A DNA stretch of 64,000 nucleotides from positions 115,431-179,430 of the forward strand of contig CAWBCV010000015.1 of the NCBI GenBank assembly GCA_963787425.1, written 5' to 3'. Positions 20,193-29,351 of the stretch are shown here, piece after piece. The number at the start of each line of letters is the position of its first letter. Within the stretch, counting starts at the first letter, position 1. The notes beneath the pieces are model-generated. The model saw only the letters and a program-made list of their open reading frames with translations. It was not told the DNA's origin and made no database searches. This stretch comes from AP-15 sp963787425. Lineage in GTDB: Bacteria > Pseudomonadota > Alphaproteobacteria > ATCC43930 > CGMCC-115725. The translations under genes were made by a program, and so were the position numbers.

Positions 20193-21062
20193 ATGCCGGG
20201 GCTAGAGACGATTCTCGACACGGCAGAGGCCGAGCGGCTGGCGACGGGGTTCGTCTTTACCGAAGGTCCCCTGTGGCATCCCGACGGCTTTTATTATTTC
20301 GTCGACGTCCGAAAGAGCGTGCTCTACCGGCTGACCCCGGGCCGCACCCCCGACATCGTGCGGAGCGAAACCGGGGAGGGCAACGGCACGACGTTCGACC
20401 TGCAGGGCCGGCTCGTCATTTGCGAAGGGGGCAACCGGCGCGTTACCCGGTGGGCCTCCGATGGGCGGTCTGAAGTGTTGATGGATCGTTACGAGGGTAA
20501 GCGGATCAACCGGCCCAATGACGTCGTCTGCAAATCCGACGGCAGCATCTGGTTCACCGACCCCGGCCTGCGCGTCCCGCTTGCTGAACGCGAGCTTCCG
20601 CATGCCGGCGTTTATCGCGTCGAGCCCGATGGTCAGAGCCGCCTCGTCGCGGAATTCGAGTATCCGAACGGTCTGGCGTTCTCGCCCGACGAGCAGGTCC
20701 TCTATGTAGCCAATACACGCCACGCTCAATACATCCATGCGATCGAGCTCGACGCCGAGGGCAACATGGTACGGCGGCGGATCTTCGCCGACATGTCCTC
20801 CGCGGAGACCGACGGCGTGCCCGACGGCATGAAGGTCGACGTCGAGGGGCGGGTCTATTGCACCGGGCCCGGCGGCACCTGGGTCTTTGCGCCGGACGGC
20901 AGCCGGCTCGGCATCATCCGCACTCCGGAGGTCCCGGCCAACCTCTGCTTCGGCGGCCCCGATTTGCGGACGATCTTCTTCACCGCCCGCACCTCGGTCT
21001 ACACGATGCGCGCCAAGACCCCGGGGCAGCCGCACCCCTGGTATCGCCTGCGCGCGAAGTGA
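20193..21062 (+). CDS. SMP-30/gluconolactonase/LRE-family protein
   Basis: 289-aa six-bladed propeller of the SMP-30 family. 'ATGFVFTEGPLWHPDGFYYFVD' near residues 16-37 contains the metal-binding Glu. 'NRPNDVVCKSDGSIWFTDPG' (about 108-127) and 'YPNGLAFSPDEQVLYVANT' (about 154-172) contain the other metal ligands. 'DGVPDGMKVDVEGRVYCTGPGG' (about 207-228) holds the general Asp. Likely a Ca/Zn-dependent lactonase acting on a sugar lactone. It starts at ATG 20193 after GGGAGGACGAGG. Confidence 0.9.
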   Translation: MPGLETILDTAEAERLATGFVFTEGPLWHPDGFYYFVDVRKSVLYRLTPGRTPDIVRSETGEGNGTTFDLQGRLVICEGGNRRVTRWASDGRSEVLMDRYEGKRINRPNDVVCKSDGSIWFTDPGLRVPLAERELPHAGVYRVEPDGQSRLVAEFEYPNGLAFSPDEQVLYVANTRHAQYIHAIELDAEGNMVRRRIFADMSSAETDGVPDGMKVDVEGRVYCTGPGGTWVFAPDGSRLGIIRTPEVPANLCFGGPDLRTIFFTARTSVYTMRAKTPGQPHPWYRLRAK

Positions 21063-21108
21063 AATGCTCCCCACAGCAACACAGAGGACCCCCAGCGAAC
21101 CACACTTC

Positions 21109-21204
21109 GTCTTTCCCGCTCGTCTTTCCCGCGAAAGCGGGAACCCAGGGCTGCCGGGTCTGTGCTTGCCCATCTGGACCCCCGCTTCCGCGGGGGTGAC
21201 GGTA
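21109..21204. repeat. Pair of extragenic palindromic repeats
   Basis: Two hairpins lie back to back between the SMP-30 and LLM genes. TTCCCGC-GAAA-GCGGGAA (21126-21143) is followed by CCCAG. CCCCCGC-TTCC-GCGGGGG (21179-21196) is followed by GTGAC and preceded by CTGGA. This mirrored arrangement is typical of paired REP-like elements. The second hairpin resembles the one at 1685-1716. Confidence 0.7.
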
Positions 21205-21219
21205 ACCGGAGAAGCAAAA

Positions 21220-22356
21220 ATGAAAGTCGGTATCGCGCTCAACATGTTGTCGGAACCCGGCCGCACCGATGTGGCGGTTGTGTCGGACCATCTGGCGATT
21301 GGCGATCTCGCCGAGCCGCTCGGCTTCGACTCGCTGTTCGCGCTCGAGCACCATTTCACCGGCTATGCGATGTCGCCGGCGCCGCTGCAATTGCTGGCCT
21401 ATTACGCAGGACGCACCAAGCGGATCATGTTCGGGACGGCGGTCATCGTGCTCCCCTGGCACGACCCGATCCGCGTCGCCGAGGGTATAGCGCTGCTCGA
21501 CATTCTTTCCGGCGGGCGGTGCCTCTTCGGTTTTGGCCGGGGTGCTGCGAGTGTCGAATACGCCGGGTTTCGGATCCCCATGGAGGAGGCGCGGCCGCGC
21601 TTCGCGGAGGCGGCGCAATTGATCCGCAAGGCCTTGCGCGAACCCGAATTCGAATGGCAGGGCCAGTTCTATCAAATCCCGCGGACCTCGATCCGGCCGC
21701 GGCCGATCTCTCATCCCGAAGAGCGCTTCTACGCCTCCTCGGTCAGCCCGGAATCGGCCGAGATCATGGCCAAGCTCGGCTTCGGCATCCTCGTCGTCAT
21801 GCAGAACGAGTGGCCGAAGGCGGCCGAAAACATCGTCAACTACCGCGAAATCGCGCTGAGCGTCGGTCACAACCCGCCGCCGCCGATCATACTCACCAAC
21901 GTCTCCTGCGCCGAAAGCCGCGACGAGGCGCATGACCGGGCGATGGAATGGCTCGGCAAGAAATGGCAATCGATCGACAATCATTACCATTTCTCCGACG
22001 GGCATCTCGCAGCGGTCAAAGGCTACGAGACCTACGGGAAGATGGCCAAGACCTATGCCCGCCTGCAGAGCGAGGAAGAACGGGTCAGGGCCACCGAGTT
22101 CTACGTCAAGATCCAGATCGTCGGCACGCCGGAGGACTGCATCGAGCAGATGGCCGAATTGCGGCGGGTGACCGGCACCGACCATGTGGTGACCGAATTC
22201 TCGTTCGGCGGCATCCCGCACGACGAGGCAGAAAAGAACATGCGCCTCTTCGCAAGCCGGGTCTTGCCGGTCCTTCAGCGCGACACCGCCTTCGCCGCAC
22301 CGCCGGTGCCGGTCGCGCAAGATGCTGCGAGCTCGGACCTGTTCGCACCGGCATAG
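21220..22356 (+). CDS. LLM-class flavin-dependent oxidoreductase
   Basis: 378-aa luciferase-like monooxygenase. 'GFDSLFALEHHFTGYAMSPAP', 'RIMFGTAVIVLPWHDPIRVAE' and 'DILSGGRCLFGFGRGAAS' give the flavin-binding TIM barrel. The C-terminal 'GTPEDCIEQMAEL' is also characteristic. ATG 21220 is taken as the start because the frame upstream runs through the palindromic repeat and the preceding gene. The C-terminal ~25 residues are Ala/Pro-rich and variable. The substrate is unknown. Confidence 0.88.
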   Translation: MKVGIALNMLSEPGRTDVAVVSDHLAIGDLAEPLGFDSLFALEHHFTGYAMSPAPLQLLAYYAGRTKRIMFGTAVIVLPWHDPIRVAEGIALLDILSGGRCLFGFGRGAASVEYAGFRIPMEEARPRFAEAAQLIRKALREPEFEWQGQFYQIPRTSIRPRPISHPEERFYASSVSPESAEIMAKLGFGILVVMQNEWPKAAENIVNYREIALSVGHNPPPPIILTNVSCAESRDEAHDRAMEWLGKKWQSIDNHYHFSDGHLAAVKGYETYGKMAKTYARLQSEEERVRATEFYVKIQIVGTPEDCIEQMAELRRVTGTDHVVTEFSFGGIPHDEAEKNMRLFASRVLPVLQRDTAFAAPPVPVAQDAASSDLFAPA

Positions 22357-22379
22357 AAGCGCCGCCGGCCGGCGCCGTC

Positions 22380-22832
22380 CTACAGCCCCCTTGTCGCCGG
22401 ACCTTTGAGCTCGACCGTGTTGCCGTCGGGGTCGCAGATGTAGAGCGAGGGGCCGTAGCCCTCGGCGCCGTAGCGTTCCCGCACCTCGCCGACCTCGACG
22501 CCGTGCCGCTGTAGATGGCCGGCCAGCGCCGCCGCGTCGAAGCCGTCGATCCGTAGGGCGAAATGATCCATGTTGCGCCCCGCGCCGTCCCCCGCCTGGC
22601 CCGGCGAGGCGGAAGCCGGAACCAGGTCGATCAGGGAGGCGCCGGCGCGCAGCTGGACCAGCTTGGGTTGCTCGAGCCGGCGTTCGACACGGCAGTTCAG
22701 AACTCGTTCGTAGAATTCGATCGCGCGGTCGAGATTGCCGACCCGCAGCACGACATGGTCGAGGCCAGCTATGCGGACCCCCTCCTCGGCACTCACAGCA
22801 TCCCTCGTCTCCACATTTCCAGCATCCGGCAT
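22380..22832 (-). CDS. VOC-family (glyoxalase/dioxygenase fold) protein
   Basis: 150-aa vicinal-oxygen-chelate protein. 'LDHVVLRVGNLDRAIEFYERVL' begins the first beta-alpha-beta unit and contains a metal-ligand His. 'MDHFALRIDGFD' starts the second unit with the second His. 'GPSLYICDPDGNTVELKGPA' near the C-terminus supplies the Glu. This size fits a single VOC domain pair. The reaction is unknown. It is convergent with the LLM gene, with a GC-rich palindrome in the 23-bp gap. Confidence 0.87.
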   Translation of the reverse strand: MPDAGNVETRDAVSAEEGVRIAGLDHVVLRVGNLDRAIEFYERVLNCRVERRLEQPKLVQLRAGASLIDLVPASASPGQAGDGAGRNMDHFALRIDGFDAAALAGHLQRHGVEVGEVRERYGAEGYGPSLYICDPDGNTVELKGPATRGL

Positions 22833-22896
22833 TGTCGGCTCCTTGTGCTCGCGGTGAACTCAGTCTACCGCGAATTGGCCGGAGCCGGCAGCCGGA

Positions 22897-23211
22897 TTAT
22901 TGCGGCGTAGGCTGGGACGGCTGCGCGCCGGCGTGGCGCGGATGCTGGGTGCGCCAGGCGCGGATCTCGGCGCGGTCGAGGACGCCGTCGTGATCGGTGT
23001 CCATCTGGTCGAAGCGTGCCCCGGCCCGTTGCGCAGCCCGATCCTTGGCGCGTTCGATGAATTGATCCCGAGTGATCCCGCCGCTGCCGGCCGGAGCGGA
23101 AGGCGCGGGGGCCGCACTCTCGACAGCGGCGGTTTGCGGTGCGGCCTGAGCGAAGCTTGTCGCCGGCAGCAGAGAGAGCGCGATGAAGGCCACGAAAATA
23201 GCAGAGCGCAT
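22897..23211 (-). CDS. Exported EF-hand protein
   Basis: 104-aa small protein with a signal peptide (hydrophobic core 'FVAFIALSLLPATSFA', residues 6-21) and one clear EF-hand loop 'DTDHDGVLDRAE' near residues 71-82, with Asp at the calcium positions and Glu at position 12. An Ala/Pro-rich linker precedes it. Probably a periplasmic calcium-binding protein of unknown role, common in alphaproteobacteria. It is divergent from the amidohydrolase gene. Confidence 0.82.
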   Translation of the reverse strand: MRSAIFVAFIALSLLPATSFAQAAPQTAAVESAAPAPSAPAGSGGITRDQFIERAKDRAAQRAGARFDQMDTDHDGVLDRAEIRAWRTQHPRHAGAQPSQPTPQ

Positions 23212-23404
23212 TTGTTACGACTTTCGATTGACTAAAATTGATGTATAGCATTCTTTGCGTGCGAACGCAACCCGCGGGTTGCAAGGCGTTCATGTCGCAT
23301 GCGCAAAAAAGCCGGGTCCGACAGCCGCCTTTCCCACGAATCCTGTGCTTCGAAGGAGTACAGTGCTTGCAGCACCCTTCGACAACCTGGAACGGGGAAA
23401 CAAC

Positions 23405-24544
23405 ATGCAATACCGCAGGATCTCGGCCGATTGCCATCTCGACATGCCGTGGATGCCGCCCGATCTGTTCGTATCCGAGGCGCGCCGTGACCTCAAGGAG
23501 CGCATGCCCTATGTCGCGGACGGGCCGCAAGGGCCGCAATGGGTCGCCAAGAACGGCGCCAATTTCGGGTTGAAGAATGGTGTCGGGCCGGGCGGCGCGC
23601 CCTTTGTTCCGGGGCAGAACCACCGGGTCGACAAGATGGCCGAGACCGGCATGTACGAGGACGGCAAGCGCGATGTCCGGCGCTGCAGCGACCCGCATCT
23701 GCGCATCAAGGACATGGACCGCGACGGCGTCGACGCCGAGGTCATCTACGGCATTCTGGGCGCCGCCTCGCGCCTCAACGACCGTGAAGCCTCGAACGAG
23801 ATGCTGCGCATCTATAACGATTTCCTCAAGGATTTCTGCAGCCATTACCCGGACCGCGAGATCGGTCTCGCATGCCTGCCGTATGGCGACATCGACGATG
23901 CGGTGGCGGAGATCCGCCGCGTCGCCAAGATGGGCATCAAGGGGCTGGAGTTGTCCTGCTCGTGGGACATGGAGCCGATGTGGCACCCGGTCTGGCAGCC
24001 GCTGTGGAACGCGGTCGAGGACGTGCAGTTGCCGTTGCACTTCCACACCTTCCCGACGACCTCGCCGCGGGCCCGCGAGGGGGTTTCCGGCCAGGTCCGC
24101 CGCGCCGCGATGTTCACCGGCGTCTCTGCCTTCCAGATGGGGCTGATCAACATCATCGCCGCGCTGATCGGCGCCGGCGTGTTGGAGCGGCACCCGCGCC
24201 TCAAGGTCTCGTTCGGCGAGAGCGGCATCGGCTGGCTGCCCTATGCGCTCGACCGCATGGATTTCGAGTATGAGGACCGCTTCCGCGATCTGATCAAGAT
24301 GAAGCCGAGCGAATATTGGCGCCGCCAGTGCAAGGCGACGTTCCAGTTCGACCCGATCGGCACGAAGCTGGTCGACGACATCGGCGTCGAGACCCTGATG
24401 TGGGGCTCCGACTACCCGCACACCGACGGGGTGTGGCCGGACTCCTCCAAATACATCAAGGAGCAGTTCGCCGGCCTCGCACCCGATGTCGTGCACAAGA
24501 TCACCTGCGAGAACGCCGGCAAATTCTACGGGCTGATCAATTAA
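23405..24544 (+). CDS. Amidohydrolase-family (ACMSD-like) metal-dependent hydrolase
   Basis: 379-aa amidohydrolase_2-type TIM barrel. An N-terminal 'SADCHLDMPW' provides a His near the usual HxH position. 'LPLHFHTFPTT' (about 215-225) carries the next His. 'SFGESGIGWLPYALDRMD' and 'LMWGSDYPHTDGVWPDSS' (about 330-347) hold the final acidic ligand. Related enzymes decarboxylate or hydrolyse aromatic-ring products. The substrate is unknown. ATG 23405 is chosen over upstream in-frame ATGs because similarity begins there; AACGGGG is a weak upstream site. Confidence 0.87.
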   Translation: MQYRRISADCHLDMPWMPPDLFVSEARRDLKERMPYVADGPQGPQWVAKNGANFGLKNGVGPGGAPFVPGQNHRVDKMAETGMYEDGKRDVRRCSDPHLRIKDMDRDGVDAEVIYGILGAASRLNDREASNEMLRIYNDFLKDFCSHYPDREIGLACLPYGDIDDAVAEIRRVAKMGIKGLELSCSWDMEPMWHPVWQPLWNAVEDVQLPLHFHTFPTTSPRAREGVSGQVRRAAMFTGVSAFQMGLINIIAALIGAGVLERHPRLKVSFGESGIGWLPYALDRMDFEYEDRFRDLIKMKPSEYWRRQCKATFQFDPIGTKLVDDIGVETLMWGSDYPHTDGVWPDSSKYIKEQFAGLAPDVVHKITCENAGKFYGLIN

Positions 24545-24560
24545 CTCAAACCCACAAAAC

Positions 24561-24594
24561 AGCGGCGGCGCCCCGAGCGTCGCCGCTGCTTTTT
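24561..24594 (+). terminator. Rho-independent terminator of the amidohydrolase gene
   Basis: AGCGGCGGCG (24561-24570) pairs with CGTCGCCGCT (24578-24587), one G-T pair, around a 7-base loop, followed by GCTTTTT. It begins 17 bp after the stop codon. Confidence 0.88.
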
Positions 24595-25243
24595 GCTGTT
24601 ATTTGCAGCGAAAAAACAGCCAGCAGACTCGGCTCGGCCACCGAATTTGTCACTTTCAGAAATGAGAACAGCAGAACACAGCAAGGATGTCCGCTGTTTT
24701 TCGCCCATAACGGCGAAATAACAGCAAGTGATTTCTCTCAACAACCCATCGCCCCGGGAGGCCCGTACTAATAAGATTTCTGATCGCCCAACCGATTGCG
24801 CAGCACCAGTCTCAAAGGCCGCACGCTCTCATAAGATTACGGCGATTTTCAGGTCCGCCCTCCCTTACTGCGGATTTATCAATCCAAAACGCGTTGGTCG
24901 GATGTCCGGTCATGCTCCAAGAACAGCGGCAAAAGCGGAGGCCCGCAAGGGTCGCGTTTGTGCCAGTAGCTGACTTTAGCGCTGCCGTAGCGTCTCGACG
25001 AGTTTGGCGGCCAGGTCTGAAGGCTGGGTGCAGAACAGTATCACGTTGCCATTCGGCAGAGGGCCGAGCGGCACTATCGAGGTTTACGCCTTGCCGTTCA
25101 TTGAAGATAGCCCACGAAGTAGTCGGTGAAGAAATAGCGGAACGCAGACCAGAAGGGAAAGCCTGCGTGCCGGCCGAGGAGGTTGCCCCGCTAGGGAATG
25201 AACCTGCACCGAAATGCCGCCATTGGCCCAACCTCCCCGATCC
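24595..25243. other. Gene-poor interval, no supported gene
   Basis: About 650 bp without a convincing gene on either strand; open frames here have no family signature and low-quality composition. The first part is rich in the word AACAGC (several copies between 24600 and 24725). The word ATAAGATT occurs twice about 60 bp apart near 24770 and 24832. It may hold remnants of a decayed gene or dispersed repeat. Nothing functional can be assigned. Confidence 0.5.
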
Positions 25244-26032
25244 TCACCAAGTGGCGTCGAGACCGAGATGCGCGAGCACTTCATGGCGAAGCTCGGCCAG
25301 GTGTGGGTCGCCGCGGTGGCGGGGATATGGCCGGAGGTTTACGATCTCGGCCTTGACGTGTGCCGGGCGCTGGCTCAACACGATGACCCGCCCGGCGAGG
25401 AACAACGCCTCTTCCACATCATGCGTGACCAGTAGCGCAGTGAATCCCGCCCGCTGCCACAGCGACACCAGCTCGCCCTGCATTGTGATCCGGGTCAGCG
25501 AGTCGAGCTGGCCCAACGGCTCGTCGAGAATGAGCAGCTGCGGGTCGTTGACCAGCGCGCGCGCCAGAGCCGCGCGTTGCGCCATGCCGCCGGAAAGCTG
25601 GTGAGGGTAGGCGTTGGCGAAGCCGGTCAGCCCGACCAGCCGCAACGCGTCTTGGACGCGTTCGCGATGGGTGCGCATCAGCCCGCGCGCTTCCAAGCCG
25701 AGCGCGACGTTGCTCCACACCGTCCGCCATGGATAAAGCGTGGGGTCTTGAAAAACGACGACGCGCGATGGATCGGGTCCTTCGATCGCTTTGCCCTCCG
25801 TGAGCAAAGAGCCGGCGCTCGGAAAGTCGAGCCCCGCGACCAACCGCAGCAAGGTCGACTTGCCGCACCCGCTCGGCCCCAGGAGGGCGACGAACTCGCC
25901 GCGGCCGACCTGCAAGCTGATGCGGTCCAATACCGGCAGCGGTTGCCCCTCCAGGTCGAAACGATGGCTCACGTCGCGGATTGTCAGCGTCGTTCCGGGA
26001 ACCGGATAGTCCCTTGCGGTCGCCGCTACCAC
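25244..26032 (-). CDS. ABC transporter ATP-binding protein, nitrate/sulfonate/taurine type
   Basis: ATPase subunit of a NrtD/SsuB/TauB-type importer, 262 aa from GTG 26032. Walker A GPSGCGKST lies at about 52-60. The Q-loop is 'VVFQDPTLYPWRTV', the signature 'LSGGMAQR' lies at 146-153 and Walker B 'LLILDEP' at 166-172. The H-loop is 'VTHDVEEALFL'. The GTG overlaps the permease stop by 7 bases, giving a coupled operon. The frame stays open upstream within the permease gene but shows no similarity there, so GTG is inferred as the start. Confidence 0.88.
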   Translation of the reverse strand: MVAATARDYPVPGTTLTIRDVSHRFDLEGQPLPVLDRISLQVGRGEFVALLGPSGCGKSTLLRLVAGLDFPSAGSLLTEGKAIEGPDPSRVVVFQDPTLYPWRTVWSNVALGLEARGLMRTHRERVQDALRLVGLTGFANAYPHQLSGGMAQRAALARALVNDPQLLILDEPLGQLDSLTRITMQGELVSLWQRAGFTALLVTHDVEEALFLAGRVIVLSQRPAHVKAEIVNLRPYPRHRGDPHLAELRHEVLAHLGLDATW

Positions 26033-27042
26033 CGCACCAGACCCTTCTGCCAAGACAGCAGGCGATCGCGCAGGCGGAACAGTAGCGTGATCAACCCCGA
26101 GCACAGGAACGCCATGATCAGCAGCGCGGCATACATGTTGGCGTAGGCGGCCCAACCCTGCGCCCATTGCAGATACCAGCCGAGACCGGCCTTTACGCCC
26201 AGCATCTCGGCGACCACCAGAACTGCAAACGAATTGCCGAGGCCCATGAACAGGCCGACGAAGACATGCGGCATCGCCGCCGGAACGGCAACCTTGAGTA
26301 CGAGGAAGCGCTCGCTTGCACCCAAGGTTCGCGCAATGTCGTAATAGGCGCTGTTCACGCCGGCGACACCCGACCAGGTGAGAACCGTGACCGGAAACCC
26401 GGTGGCGAGCGCAATGAGAAAGATGCTGGCGCTAAAGCTGGACGGGAACACGAAGAAGGCGAGAGGCAACCAGGCTGTTGCCGGCAGCGGTCCAACGAAC
26501 CGCAAAACCGGGTGGATCCAATAACCGGCGAGCCGCGACCATCCGATCGCCACCCCGGTCACGAACCCGGCCGCCGCACCGAGAAAATAGCCGGTCGCGA
26601 GCAGACGAGCCGAAGCGAAGATGCCTGCGGCCAGCCGCTCCCAGTCGTCGATTACGACTTCGACAATGGCCTGCGGCGGCGGGAAAAACGGCAGCGGCAG
26701 CAATCCGAGCTTTGCAGTGACGCCCTCCCAAGCGGCCAAAAACAGCGCGAGCGCGAGCAGCCACGGGGAAAGCCGCTGGAGGCGCTGCAAAACAGCAAAA
26801 CGAACGCCGGCAAAGGCCATGAACGCAAGGGCAACAGCCAATGCTCCGCATGTAACGGCGAAGTCGCTCGTATAAGCCCAATCGCTTCCGAGCTTATCCG
26901 GCCAGAACCCGGTGAGCGCGGCTACCATAGACCACGCGGCGGCCGCAAACAGCCCGCCGATTAACGACCGCGTGGCTGACCTTGCAAAAAAACCGAAACC
27001 CGGTTTCTGTGGCCTCGATACTTCATCGACGACGGAACTCAC
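26026..27042 (-). CDS. ABC transporter permease, nitrate/sulfonate/taurine type
   Basis: 338-aa membrane subunit with an N-terminal cytoplasmic stretch and about 8 TM segments. The EAA-like loop region is 'YYDIARTLGASERFLVLKVAVPAAMPHVFVGL' around residues 235-266, close to 'GLGNSFAVLVVAEMLG', as in SsuC/TauC/NrtB. The first two TM segments before the core (about 28-85) are an extension compared with minimal SsuC. It lies between the binding-protein and ATPase genes. Confidence 0.88.
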   Translation of the reverse strand: MSSVVDEVSRPQKPGFGFFARSATRSLIGGLFAAAAWSMVAALTGFWPDKLGSDWAYTSDFAVTCGALAVALAFMAFAGVRFAVLQRLQRLSPWLLALALFLAAWEGVTAKLGLLPLPFFPPPQAIVEVVIDDWERLAAGIFASARLLATGYFLGAAAGFVTGVAIGWSRLAGYWIHPVLRFVGPLPATAWLPLAFFVFPSSFSASIFLIALATGFPVTVLTWSGVAGVNSAYYDIARTLGASERFLVLKVAVPAAMPHVFVGLFMGLGNSFAVLVVAEMLGVKAGLGWYLQWAQGWAAYANMYAALLIMAFLCSGLITLLFRLRDRLLSWQKGLVRW

Positions 27043-27060
27043 CGCATCTTGCCGATCGGC

Positions 27061-28191
27061 TCAGCTTAGAACATCAAGATAAATCCGCTCGGCGAACTTG
27101 GCTGAGTCGGTGCTTCGCTTGATGACGTTCACCGCCTTGAGTTCCTCGGTATAGAGTAAGAGTTGCTCCTTGAGCGTGGCTCCGACGGGATGATTGTGGT
27201 GAGTATGGCTGCGATACATGGTGGCGAGATCCTCCATGGATCCTCTCCCGCCGTAGCCCGAATAGATCGCAGCGGCGTCGGCGGGATCGCTGGCAACTCG
27301 GTCTGCCGCCTCCAGTATCGATCGTGTCAGAGCGGCCGCCACCGGTAATTGGCTTCGGGTGAGGCTGCCACGTATCGCGAGAATGCAGCAGGTGCGGTCG
27401 GCGAATTCACCCGTCAAGTTCGTCGCGATCTCGTTGAGCTTGCCTTCCTTGAGCCATAGATAGGGCAGTGGATCGATCTCGGCGAGCGCCTGCACTTCGC
27501 CCTTATCGACGGCAAGCGCGAGCAGATTGGCCGGGTACTGGCGCCACTCTACCTCGTGGGTCGGATCGATGCCCTTTTTGGCGAGGAAGATCGAAAAGAA
27601 GTTCTTTGCTGGGCTCGCCTGATCGCTAATCCCGATAGCCTTGCCGCGCAGCGATTCCAGGCTGTCAATATTCGCAGCCTTGGAGCCGAGGAGCCGGATG
27701 CAGCCGCCGTGCACACCGGCGGTGATGCGAACGTCGAAACCTTGCTCCAGCGGCTTGAGCCAGCGCAGGGCCAACCCCAAACCGGCATCCGCCTTGCCAG
27801 TCGCTATCGCCTCTAACAACTGGTCGGTCGTACCGCCGAAATTGACGAAATCGACATCGAGGTTGTGCTTGGCGAAGATACCCCGTTCCTTTGCGACCGG
27901 CGCAGCGACCGTGCAGGCCGCGTTCGCGTTCCAGGCGAGTTTGAGCTGGCGGGGCGGGCCCTGTAGCTCTTCGCTGTTCGCCGCGGTACGGCAAATGAGA
28001 GGCTCGCCAGGAATATAAGGCAGCGATCCAGCCCCGGATGCCGTCAGCGCGCGAGCCGCTCCGAAGACCCCAAACGGCGCCGCGGCTCCGAGGGTGCCGG
28101 CAAAGGTGAGCACCGAGCGGCGGGAGAAGGCGTGCCGCTTCGCTTCGGGCAGACCTCTCGTCAAGCCGTTGCCGATTTCGCGCGTTTCCAT
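27061..28191 (-). CDS. ABC transporter substrate-binding protein, NrtA/SsuA type, Tat-exported
   Basis: 376-aa periplasmic binding protein. A twin-arginine signal 'SRRSVLTFAG' (about residues 23-32) is followed by an Ala-rich hydrophobic stretch, so export is probably via Tat. 'LKLAWNANAACTVAAPVAKE', 'DVDFVNFGGTTDQLLEAIATGKAD' and 'ITAGVHGGCIRLLG' match NMT1/SsuA/NrtA binding proteins. ATG 28191 is preferred over 28239 because GGGAG lies about 8 bases upstream and the Tat signal then begins at a normal distance. The ligand may be nitrate, sulfonate or another small anion. Confidence 0.85.
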   Translation of the reverse strand: METREIGNGLTRGLPEAKRHAFSRRSVLTFAGTLGAAAPFGVFGAARALTASGAGSLPYIPGEPLICRTAANSEELQGPPRQLKLAWNANAACTVAAPVAKERGIFAKHNLDVDFVNFGGTTDQLLEAIATGKADAGLGLALRWLKPLEQGFDVRITAGVHGGCIRLLGSKAANIDSLESLRGKAIGISDQASPAKNFFSIFLAKKGIDPTHEVEWRQYPANLLALAVDKGEVQALAEIDPLPYLWLKEGKLNEIATNLTGEFADRTCCILAIRGSLTRSQLPVAAALTRSILEAADRVASDPADAAAIYSGYGGRGSMEDLATMYRSHTHHNHPVGATLKEQLLLYTEELKAVNVIKRSTDSAKFAERIYLDVLS

Positions 28192-29351
28192 GATGTCGCT
28201 CCCCAAAATCGCGTGTGGATCGAATAAACCCATCAGCACCGGGCCGCTTCGAGGGGGTCTTGGCTAACCTCTCTGCTGGTATCATCCGAGCCCATCTGCC
28301 CCACAAATGTGAAGCGGTTCACATTAACGGAAAAAAATTGCAAGGGGATAGCGACGCGGCGATTGACCAAAGGCTCTTGTCAATCGCCTTGCCGACCTAC
28401 TCGCGGCGTCGTCTGTCGCATTTGATCGCGATCTTTCGGCCAACGCCCGCGCGGGTAGCGCCCGCAACCGGGGTGATGCGCTGCGGCGGTGATGGCTCTA
28501 TTCATCGGCGCTGGCCGTAGCGCACACCAGCTGGAAACTGTCGCCACCGGGGGATTTTGATGCCTTCCCGGAACCCGACACTACGCTCAGAGCGCCAGCG
28601 GGGTCGTTGACCGCTGATCGCATCTGACGCGGTAAAGCCATGAAGAGGGCGAGCTCCGATTAGGTGGAGGATTTAGATGCTCGCGCCGAGTGGACAGCCG
28701 AAAATTCGGCTTTGGGTCAAATTGTGAAGAACTCTGGTGAGTATGTCTCGTCTGGTTTGGCCCGTAAGCCGACGCCGCATGCACGGGGCGAACCCGGCCC
28801 CGAGGCTGCTGGATTATCAGAGGGCGACGGCTGGCCCTATGTCTATTCAACCAGTCTGGTTGACCCGCGTCCCTGGCCGCGCCCTGGTAACGGCGACCGG
28901 AGCAGGAAGCGAGATTGGCGAGATCGGCCTGGCGATTATCCGGATGATACCGTGCCGCCGCGGCTGCGGGTCCAAACACGCCGGCTCCTCGAAGCTTCGC
29001 CGCAGTCGGCCGCGGACTGGCCGCGCTCGCCGTGCCGCTCTATGGCTAATGGCGGGGTCGTGCCGGACGCATTGCTACGCGAAATCGTGCTCGTCATGGG
29101 GATGCGAGGACGTCGATCATTTTGGTCAGTCGGCATTGAGAATAAATTGCGCGAGTGGGAACTTCTACTCGAGTGAAGTGTTTGCTCCGGCTGCGGTCGA
29201 CACTTACTTTGAACAACTCATGGTTCAATTCATATTACCTGATTGCGGGTCAAATTACCTGATAGCCGGCGGCAGCTTATGCTAGGATATGACAAAGAGA
29301 GCAAAATACCGTCGACGTAACAAGCGGGCTTAGTGCGGCTGGGAAGGGACG
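28192..29351. other. Long gene-poor interval
   Basis: About 1.16 kb between the binding-protein gene and the MetE-like gene. It holds the palindrome at 28306-28325. Open frames of 130-180 residues exist on both strands around 28587-29285 but overlap one another and show no family signature. One frame contains 'RALVTATGAGSEIG' near 28870, faintly like an SDR nucleotide-binding loop, and could be debris of a dead gene. No gene is supported. Confidence 0.5.
28306..28325. promoter_or_regulatory. 20-bp palindrome resembling a CRP-type (TGTGA-N6-TCACA) operator
   Basis: AATGTGAA (28306-28313) and TTCACATT (28318-28325) are exact reverse complements separated by GCGG. The core fits TGTGA-N6-TCACA, the CRP consensus; a LacI- or GntR-family operator is an alternative. 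It lies 115 bp upstream of the ABC-importer operon start (28191, minus strand), a plausible distance for control of that promoter. Confidence 0.6.

Noticed and set aside
22865..24496. 543-codon frame antisense to the amidohydrolase gene
   Set aside because: A mirror of the amidohydrolase coding sequence with no domain of its own; it also spans several unrelated genes.
28587..29285. Overlapping open frames on both strands in the gap
   Set aside because: Frames on both strands overlap with no family signature. A fragment resembling an SDR loop is too short to call.
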